From assembly GCF_000003605.2 (NCBI RefSeq), contig NW_003105942.1, positions 1 through 28,461 on the forward strand: a DNA stretch of 28,461 bases. The letters run 5' to 3'. Each line of letters starts with the position of its first letter. Within the stretch, counting starts at the first letter, position 1. A program made the translations under genes and the position numbers. This document shows, piece by piece, positions 15,001 through 27,000 of the stretch. Source of the DNA: Saccoglossus kowalevskii. Its lineage: Eukaryota > Hemichordata > Enteropneusta > Harrimaniidae. The notes under the pieces are model-generated. The model worked only from the letters and a program-made list of their open reading frames with translations, did no database searches and was not told where the DNA came from.

Positions 15001-18000
15001 TACATTCACAATAGTATGACCCATTAGTATTAATGCAATTATGATCACATTCATGTGTGCCAAGTTGGCATTCATCAATATCTATTATAGACAAAGAATA
15101 GTAAACAGATATAAAAGCAATTAAATGTAACTTGCAAAAAGCAAGCAATTATGATCACATTCATGTGTGCCAAGTTGACATTCATCATTATCTATAATAG
15201 ACAAAGCAATGTTATGAGATATAAAAGCAATGAAATGTAACTTGCAGAGTGCATGATATGCATGTATTAGGTTGCTAAGGAGTAGAATGTTGAAGCAATG
15301 TTTAGGATGGCATTAACACTCACTCACCAGTACAATTGTAATCATCTACCAGTAAATAACCATGCATACATTCACAATAATATGACCCATTTGTATTAAT
15401 GCAATTATGATCACATTCATTTGTGCCAAGTTGACATTCATCATTATCTATAATAGACAAAGCAATGTTATGAGATATAAAAGCAATGAAATGTAACTTG
15501 CAGAGCGCATGGTAGGCATGTATTAGGTTGCTAAGGTGTAGAATGTTGAAGCAATGTTTAGGATGGCATTACAACTCACCAGTACAATTGTAATCATCTA
15601 CCAGTAAATAACCATCCATACATTCACAATAGTATGACCCATTAGTATTAATGCAATTATGATCGCATTCATGCGTGCCAGGTTGGCATTCATCAATATC
15701 TATTATAGACAAAGAATAGTAAAGAGATATAAAAGCAATGAAGTGTAACTTGCAAAGGGCAGGATATGCATGTATTACGTTGCTAAATTGTAGAATGGTG
15801 AAGCTTTGTTTAGGATGGCATTAACACTCACCAGTGCAATTGTAATCATCTGCCAGTAAATAACCATCCATACATTCACAATAATACGACCCATTAGTAT
15901 TAATGCAATTATGATCACATTCATGCGTGCCAAGTTGGCATTCATCAATATCTATTATAGACAGAGAATAGTAAACAGATATAAAAGCAATTAAATGTAA
16001 CTTCCAAAAAGCAAGCAATTATGATCACATTCATGCGTGCCAAGTTGACATTCATCATTATCTATAATAGACAACACAATGTTATGAGATATAAAAGCAA
16101 TGAAATGTAACTTGCAGAGTGCATGATATGCATGTATTAGATTGCTAAGGAGTAGAATGTTGAAGCAATGTTTAGGATGGCATTAACACTCACTCACCAG
16201 TACAATTGTAATCATCTACCAGTAAATAACCATCCATACATTCACAATAATATGACCCATTTGTATTAATGCAATTATGATCACATTCATTTGTGCCAAG
16301 TTGACATTCATCATTATCTATAATAGACAAAGCAATGTTATGAGATATAAAAGCAATGAAATGTAACTTGCAGAGCGCATGGTAGGCATGTATTAGGTTG
16401 CTAAGGCGTAGAATGTTGAAGCAATGTTTAGGATGGCATTAACACTCACTCACCAGTACAATTGTAATCATCTGCCAGTAAATAACCATCCATACATTCA
16501 CAATAATACGACCCATTAGTATTAATGCAATTATGATCACATTCATGCGTGCCAAGTTTGCATTCATCAATATCTATTATAGACAATGAATAGTAAAAAG
16601 ATATAAAAGCAATTAAATGTAACTTGCAAAGGGCAGGATATGCATGTATTACGTTGTTATATTGTAGAACGTTAAAGCAATATTTAGGATGACATTAACA
16701 CTCACCAGTGCAATTGTAATCATCTACCAGTAAATAACCATCCATACATTCACAATAGTATGACCCATTAGTATTAATGCAATTATGATCACATTCATTT
16801 GTGCCAAGTTGACATTCATCATTATCTATAATAGACAAAGCAATGTTATGAGATATAAAAGCAATGAAATGTAGCTTGCAGAGCGCATGGTAGGCATGTA
16901 TTAGGTTGCTAAGGTGTAGAATGTTGAAGCAATGTTTAGGATGGCATTACAACTCACCAGTACAATTGTAATCATCTACCAGTAAATAACCATCCATACA
17001 TTCACAATAATACGACCCATTAGTATTAATGCAATTATGATCACATTCATGCGTGCCAAGTTGGCATTCATCAATATCTATTATAGACAAAGAATAGTAA
17101 ACAGATATTAAAGCAATTAAATGTAACTTGCAAAAAGCAAGCAATTATGATCACATTCATGTGTGCCAAGTTGACATTCATCATTATCTATAATAGACAA
17201 ACCAATGTTATGAGATATAAAAGCAATGAAATGTAACTTGCAGAGTGCATGATATGCATGTATTAGGTTGCTAAGGAGTAGAATGTTGAAGAAATGTTTA
17301 GGATGGCATTAACACTCACTGACCAGTACAATTGTAATCATCTACCAGTAAATAACCATGCATACATTCACAATAGTATGACCCATTAGTATTAATGCAA
17401 TTATGATCACATTCATGTGTGCCAAGTTGGCATTCATCAATATCTATTATAGACAAAGAATAGTAAACAGATATAAAAGCAATTAAATGTAACTTGCAAA
17501 AAGCAAGCAATTATGATCACATTCATGTGTGCCAAGTTGACATTCATCATTATCTATAATAGACAAAGCAATGTTATGAGATATAAAAGCAAGGAAATGT
17601 AACTAGCAGAGTGCATGATATGTATGTATTACGTTGCTATATTGTAGAATGTAAAGCAATATTTAGGATGACATTAACACTCACCAGTACAATTGTAATC
17701 ATCTACCAGTAAATAACCATCCATACATTCACAATAGTATGACCCATTTGTGTTAATGCAATTATGATCACATTCATGCGTGCCAAGTTGACATTCATCA
17801 TTATCTATAATAGACAAAGCAATGTTATGAGATATAAAATCAATGAAATGTAACTTGCAGAGCGCATGATATGCATGCATTACGAAGCTAAGGTGTAGAA
17901 TATTAAAGCAATGTTTACGAACACATTAACACACACCAGTACAATTGTAATCATCTACCAGTAAATAACCATCCATACATTCACAATAGTATGATCCATT

Positions 18001-21000
18001 TGTATTAATGCAATTATGATCACATTCATGTGTGCCAAGTTGACATTCATCATTATCTATAATAGACAAAGCAATGTTATGAGATATAAAAGCAATGAAA
18101 TGTAACTTGCAGAGCGCATGGTAGGCATGTATTAGGTTGCAAAGGTGTAGAATGTTGAAGCAATGTTTAGGATGGCATTAATACTCACTCACCAGTACAA
18201 TTGTAATCATCTACCAGTAAATAACCATTCATACATTCACAATAGTATGACCCATTTGTATTAATGCAATTATGATCACATTCATTTGTGCCAAGTTGAC
18301 ATTCATCAGTATCTATAATAGACAAAGCAATGTTATGAGATATAAAAGCAATGAAATGTTACTTGCAAAGTGCATTATGCATGCATTACGTTGCTAAGAT
18401 GTAGAATGTTAAAGCAATGTTTAGGATGGCGTTAACACGCACCGGTGCAATTGTAATCATCTACAAGTAAATAACCATCCATGCATTCACAATAATATGA
18501 CCCATTTGTATTAATGCAATTTTGATAACATTCATGCAGGTCAAGTTGACATTCATCATTATCTACAATAGACAAAGCAAGGTTATGAGATATAAAAGCA
18601 TTGAAATGTTACTTGCAGAGGGCAGGATATGCATGCATTACGTTGCCAATGTGTAGAATGTTGAAGCAATGTTTAGGATGACATTAACACTCACCAGTGC
18701 AATAATAATCACCCACCAGTAAATAACCATGCATACATTCACAATAATATGACCCATTTGTATTAATGCAATTATGATCACATTCATGTGTGCCAAGTTG
18801 ACATTCATCATTATCTATAATAGACAACACAATGTAATGAGATATAAAAGCAATGAAATGTAACTTGCAGAGTGCATGATATGCATGTATTAGGTTGCTA
18901 AGGAGTAGAATGTTGAAACAATTATTAGGATGGCATTAACACTGACTCACCAGTACAATTGTAATCATCTACCAGTAAATAACCATCCATACATTCACAA
19001 TAATATGACCCATTTGTATTAATGCAATTATGATCACATTCATGTGTGCCAAGTTGACATTCATCATTATCTATAATAGACATCACAATGTTATGAGATA
19101 TAAAAGCAATGAAATGTAACTTGCAGAGTGCATGATATGCATGTATTAGGTTGCTAAGGAGTAGAATGTTGAAGCAATGATTAGGATGGCATTAACACTG
19201 ACTCACCAGTGCAATTGTAATCATCTATCAGTAAATAACCATCCATACATTCACAATAATACGACCCATTTGTATTAATGCAATTATGATCACATTCATG
19301 CGTGCCAAGTTGACATTCATCAATATCTATAATAGACAAAGCAATGTTATGAGATATAAAAGCAAGGAAATGTAACTAGCAGAGTGCATGATATGCATGT
19401 ATTACGTTGCTATATTGTAGAATGTAAAGCAATATTTAGGATGACATTAACACTCACCAGTACAATTGTAATCATCTACCAGTAAATAACCATCCATACA
19501 TTCACAATAGTATGACCCATTTGTGTTAATGCAATTATGATCACATTCATGCGTGCCAAGTTGACATTCATCATTATCTATAATAGACAAAGCAATGTTA
19601 TGAGATATAAAATCAATGAAATGTAACTTGCAGAGCGCATGATATGCATGCATTACGAAGCTAAGGTGTAGAATATTAAAGCAATGTTTACGAACACATT
19701 AACACACACCAGTACAATTGTAATCATCTACCAGTAAATAAACATCCATACATTCACAATAGTATGATCCATTTGTATTAATGCAATTATGATCACATTC
19801 ATGTGTGCCAAGTTGACATTCATCATTATCTATAATAGACAAAGCAATGTTATGAGATATAAAAGCAATGAAATGTAACTTGCAGAGCGCATGGTAGGCA
19901 TGTATTAGGTTGCAAAGGTGTAGAATGTTGAAGCAATGTTTAGGATGGCATTAACACTCACTCACCAGTACAATTGTAATCATCTACCAGTAAATAACCA
20001 TTCATACATTCACAATAGTATGACCCATTTGTATTAATGCAATTATGATCACATTCATTTGTGCCAAGTTGACATTCATCAGTATCTATAATAGACAAAG
20101 CAATGTTATGAGATATAAAAGCAATGAAATGTTACTTGCAGAGTGCATTATGCATGCATTACGTTGCTAAGATGTAGAATGTTAAAGCAATGTTTAGGAT
20201 GGCGTTAACACGCACCGGTGCAATTGTAATCATCTACAAGTAAATAACCATCCATGCATTCACAATAATATGACCCATTTGTATTAATGCAATTTTGATA
20301 ACATTCATGCAGGTCAAGTTGACATTCATCATTATCTACAATAGACAAAGCAAGGTTATGAGATATAAAAGCATTGAAATGTTACTTGCAGAGGGCAGGA
20401 TATGCATGCATTACGTTGGCAATGTGTAGAATGTTAAAGCAATGTTTAGGATGGCATTAACTCTCACCAGTGCAATTGTATTCTTCTATCAGTAAATAAC
20501 CATCCATACATTCACAATAATACGACACATTAGTATTAATGCAATTATGATCACATTCATGCGTGCCAAGTTGACATTCATCATTGTCTATAATAGACAA
20601 AGCAATGTTATGAGATATAAAATCAATGAAATGTAACTTGCAGAGTGCATGATATGCATGCATTACGTTGCTAATGTGTAGAATGTTAAAGCAATGTTTA
20701 GGATGGCATTAACACTCACCAGTGCAATTGTAATCATCAATCAGTAAATAACCATCCATACATTCACAATAGTATGACCCATTTGTATTAATGCAATTAT
20801 GATCACATTCATGCGTGCCAAGTTTGCATTCATCAATATCTATTGTAGACAATGAATAGTAAAGAGATATAAAAGCAATTAAATGTAACTTGCAAAGGGC
20901 AGGATATGCATGTATTACGTTGTTATATTGTAGAACGTTAAAGCAATATTTAGGATGACATTAACACTCACCAGTGCAATTGTAATCATCTACCAGTAAA

Positions 21001-24000
21001 TAACCATCCATACATTCACAATAGTATGACCCATTAGTATTAATGCAATTATGATCACATTCATGCGTGCCAAGTTGGCATTCATCAATATCTATTATAG
21101 ACAAAGAATAGTAAAGAGATATAAAAGCAATGAAGTGTAACTTGCAAAGGGCAGGATATGCATGTATTACGTTGCTAAATTGTAGAATGTTGAAGCTTTG
21201 TTTAGGATGGCATTAACACTCACCAGTGCAATTGTAATCATCTACCAGTAAATAACCATCCATACATTCACAATAGTATGACCCATTAGTATTAGTGCAA
21301 TTATGATCACATTCATGCGTGCCAAGTTGGCATTCATCAATATCTATTATAGACAAAGAATAGTAAACAGATATAAAAGCAATTAAATGTAACTTGCAAA
21401 CAGCATGAAATTATGATCACATTCATGCGTGCCAAGTTGACATTCATCATTATCTATAATAGACAAAGCAATGTTATGAGATATAAAAGCAATGAAATGT
21501 AACTTGCAGAGTGCAAGATATGCATGCATTACGTTGTTATATTGTAGAACGTTAAAGCAATATTTAGGATGACATTAACATTCACCAGTGCAATTGTAAT
21601 CATCTACCAGTAAATAACCATCCATACATTCACAATAATACGACCCATTAGTATTAATGCAATTATGATCACATTCATGCGTGCCAAGTTGACATTCATC
21701 ATTATCTATAATAGACAAAGCAATGTTATGAGATATAAAAGCAATGAAATGTAACTTGCAGAGCGCATGATATGCATGCATTACGTTGCTAAGGTGTAGA
21801 ATGTTAATGCAATGTTTAGGATGGCATTAACACTCACTCACCAGTACAATTGTAATCATCTACCAGTAAATAACCATCCATACATTCACAATAGTATGAC
21901 CCATTAGTATTAGTGCAATTATGATCACATTCATGCGTGCCAAGTTGGCATTCATCAATATCTATTATAGACAAAGAATAGTAAACAGATATAAAAGCAA
22001 TTAAATGTAACTTGCAAAGGGCAGGATATGCATGTATTACGTTGCTAAATTGTAGAATGTTGAAGCTTTGTTTAGGATGACATTAACACTCACCAGTGCA
22101 ATTGTAATCATCTGCCAGTAAATAACCATCCATACATTCACAATAATACGACCCATTAGTATTAATGCAAGTATGATCACATTCATGCGTGCCAAGTTGG
22201 CATTCATCAATATCTATTATAGACAAAGAATAGTAAACAGATATAAAAGCAATTAAATGTAACTTGCAAAAAGCATGCAATTATGATCACATTCATGCGT
22301 GCCAAGTTGACATTCATCATTATCTATAATAGACAACACAATGTTATGAGATATAAAAGCAATGTAATGTAACTTGTAGAGTGCATGATATGCATGTATT
22401 AGGATGCTAAGGAGTAGAATGTTGAAGCAATGTTTAGGATGGCATTAACACTCACTCACCAGTACAATTGTAATTATCTACCAGTAAATAACCATCCATA
22501 CATTCACAATAGTATGACCCGTTTGTATTAATGCAATTATGATCACATTCATGCGTGCCAAGTTGACATTCGTCATTATCTATAATAGACAAAGCAATGT
22601 TATGAGATATAAAAGCAATGAAATGTAACTGGCAGAGTGCATGATATGCATGTATTAGGTTGCTAAGGCGTAGAATGTTGAAGCAATGTTTAGGATGGCA
22701 TTAACACTCACTCACCAGTACAATTGTAATCATCTGCCAGTAAATAACCATCCATACATTCACAATAATACGACCCATTAGTATTAATGCAAATTATGAT
22801 CACATTCATTTGTGCCAAGTTGACATTCATCATTATCTATAATAGACAAAGCAATGTTATGAGATATAAAAGCAATGAAATGTAACTTGCAGAGCGCATG
22901 GTAGGCATGTATTAGGTTGCTAAGGTGTAGAATGTTGAAGCAATGTTTAGGATGGCATTACAACTCACCAGTACAATTGTAATCATCTACCAGTAAATAA
23001 CCATCCATACATTCACAATAATACGACCCATTGGTATTAATGCAATTATGATCACATTCATGCGTGCCAAGTTGACATTCATCATTATCTATAATAGACA
23101 AAGCAATGTTATGAGATATAAAAGCAATGAAATGTAACTTGCAGAGCGCATGATATGCATGCATTACGTTGCTAAGGTGTAGAATGTTAAAGCAATGTTT
23201 AGGATGGCATTAACACTCACCAGTACAATTGTAATCATCTACCAGTAAATAACCATCCATACATTCACAATAGTATGACCCATTAGTATTAATGCAATTA
23301 TGATCACATTCATGCGTGCCAAGTTGGCATTCATCAATATATATTATAGACAAAGAATAGTAAAGAGATATAAAAGCAATGAAGTGTAACTTGCAAAGGG
23401 CAGGATATACATGTATTACGTTGCTAAATTGTAGAATGTTGAAGCTTTGTTTAGGATGACATTAACACTCACCAGTGCAATTGTAATCATCTGCCAGTAA
23501 ATAACCATCCATACATTCACAATAATACGACCCATTAGTATTAATGCAAGTATGATCACATTCATGCGTGCCAAGTTGGCATTCATCAATATCTATTATA
23601 GACAAAGAATGGTAAACAGATATGAAAGCAATTAAATGTAACTTGCAAAAAGCATGCAATTATGATCACATTCATGTGTGCCAAGTTGACATTCATCATT
23701 ATCTATAATAGACAACACAATGTTATGAGATATAAAAGCAATGAAATGTAACTGGCAGAGTGCATGATATGCATGTATTAGGTTGCTAAGGCGTAGAATG
23801 TTGAAGCAATGTTTAGGATTGCATTAACACTCACTCACCAGTACAATTGTAATCATCTGCCAGTAAATAACCATCCATACATTCACAATAATACGACCCA
23901 TTAGTATTAATGCAATTATGATCACATTCATGCGTGCCAAGTTTGCATTCATCAATATCTATTGTAGACAATGAATAGTAAAGAGATATAAAAGCAATTA

Positions 24001-27000
24001 AATGTAACTTGCAAAGGGCAGGATATGCATGTATTACGTTGTTATATTGTAGAACGTTAAAGCAATATTTAGGATGACATTAACACTCACCAGTGCAATT
24101 GTAATCATCTACCAGTAAATAACCATCCATACATTCACAATAGTATGACCCATTAGTATTAATGCAATTATGATCACATTCATTTGTGCCAAGTTGACAT
24201 TCATCATTATCTATAATAGACAAAGCAATGTTATGAGATATAAAAGCAATGAAATGTAACTTGCAGAGCGCATGATATGCATGCATTACGTTGCTAAGGT
24301 GTAGAATGTTGAAGCAATGTTTAGGATGGCATTAACACTCACTCACCAGTACAATTGTAATCATCTGCCAGTAAATAACCATCCATACATTCACAATAAT
24401 ACGACCCATTAGTATTAATGCAATTATGATCACATTCATGCGTGCCAAGTTGGCATTCATCAATATCTATTATAGACAAAGAATAGTAAACAGATATAAA
24501 GCAATTAAATGTAACTTGCAAAAAGCAAGCAATTATGATCACATTCATGTGTGCCAAGTTGACATTCATCATTATCTATAATAGCCAAAGCAATGTTATG
24601 AGATATAAAAGCAATGAAATGTAACTTACAGAGTGCATGATATGCATGTATTAGGTTGCTAAGGAGTAGAATGTTGAAGCAATGTTTAGGATGGCATTAA
24701 CACTCACTCACCAGTGCAATTGTAATCATCTACCAGTAAATAACCATCCATACATTCACAATAGTATGACCCATTAGTATTAATGCAATTATGATCACAT
24801 TCATTTGTGCCAAGTTGACATTCATCATTATCTATAATAGACAAAGCAATGTTATGAGATATAAAAGCAATGAAACGTAACTTGCAGAGCGCATGATATG
24901 CATGCATTACGTTGCTAAGGTGTAGAATGTTGAAGCAATGTTTAGGATGGCATTAACACTCACTCACCAGTACAATTGTAATCATCTGCCAGTAAATAAC
25001 CATCCATACATTCACAATAATACGACCCGTTTGTATTAATGCAATTATGATCACATTCATGCGTGCCAAGTTGACATTCGTCATTATCTATAATAGACAA
25101 AGCAATGTTATGAGATATAAAAGCAATGAAATGTAACTGGCAGAGTGCATGATATGCATGTATTAGGTTGCTAAGGAGTAGAATGTTGAAACAATTATTA
25201 GGATGGCATTAACACTGACTCACCAGTACAATTGTAATCATCTACCAGTAAATAACCATCCATACATTCACAATAATATGACCCATTTGTATTAATGCAA
25301 TTATGATCACATTCATGTGTGCCAAGTTGACATTCATCATTATCTATAATAGACATCACAATGTTATGAGATATAAAAGCAATGAAATGTAACTTGCAGA
25401 GTGCATGATATGCATGTATTAGGTTGCTAAGGAGTAGAATGTTGAAGCAATGATTAGGATGGCATTAACACTGACTCACCAGTGCAATTGTAATCATCTA
25501 CCAGTAAATAACCATCCATACATTCACAATAATACGACCCATTTGTATTAATGCAATTATGATCACATTCATGCGTGCCAAGTTGACATTCATCAGTATC
25601 TATAATAGACAAAGCAATGTTATGAGATATAAAAGCAGGGAAATGTAACTAGCAGAGTGCATGATATGTATGTATTACGTTGCTATATTGTAGAATGTAA
25701 AGCAATATTTAGGATGACATTAACACTCACCAGTACAATTGTAATCATCTACCAGTAAATAACCATCCATACATTCACAATAGTATGACCCATTTGTGTT
25801 AATGCAATTATGATCACATTCATGCGTGCCAAGTTGACATTCATCATTATCTATAATAGACAAAGCAATGTTATGAGATATAAAATCAATGAAATGTAAC
25901 TTGCAGAGCGCATGATATGCATGCATTACGAAGCTAAGGTGTAGAATATTAAAGCAATGTTTACGAACACATTAACACACACCAGTACAATTGTAATCAT
26001 CTACCAGTAAGTAACCATCCATACATTCACAATAGTATGATCCATTTGTATTAATGCAATTATGATCACATTCATGTGTGCCAAGTTGACATTCATCATT
26101 ATCTATAATAGACAAAGCAATGTTATGAGATATAAAAGCAATGAAATGTAACTTGCAGAGCGCATGGTAGGCATGTATTAGGTTGCAAAGGTGTAGAATG
26201 TTGAAGCAATGTTTAGGATGGCATTAACACTCACTCACCAGTACAATTGTAATCATCTACCAGTAAATAACCATTCATACATTCACAATAGTATGACCCA
26301 TTTGTATTAATGCAATTATGATCACATTCATTTGTGCCAAGTTGACATTCATCAGTATCTATAATAGACAAAGCAATGTTATGAGATATAAAAGCAATGA
26401 AATGTTACTTGCAAAGTGCATTATGCATGCATTACGTTGCTAAGATGTAGAATGTTAAAGCAATGTTTAGGATGGCGTTAACACGCACCGGTGCAATTGT
26501 AATCATCTACAAGTAAATAACCATCCATGCATTCACAATAATATGACCCATTTGTATTAATGCAATTTTGATAACATTCATGCAGGTCAAGTTGACATCA
26601 TCATTATCTACATAGACAAAGCAAGGTTATGAGATATAAAAGCATGAAATGTACTTGCAGAGGGCAGGATATGCATGCATTACGTTGCCAATGTGTAGAA
26701 TGTTGAAGCAATGTTTAGGATGACATTAACACTCACCAGTGCAATAATAATCACCCACCAGTAAATAACCATGCATACATTCACAATAATATGACCCATT
26801 TGTATTAATGCAATTATGATCACATTCATGTGTGCCAAGTTGACATTCATCATTATCTATAATAGACAACACAATGTAATGAGATATAAAAGCAATGAAA
26901 TGTAACTTGCAGAGTGCATGATATGCATGTATTAGGTTGCTAAGGAGTAGAATGTTGAAACAATTATTAGGATAGCATTAACACTGACTCACCAGTACAA

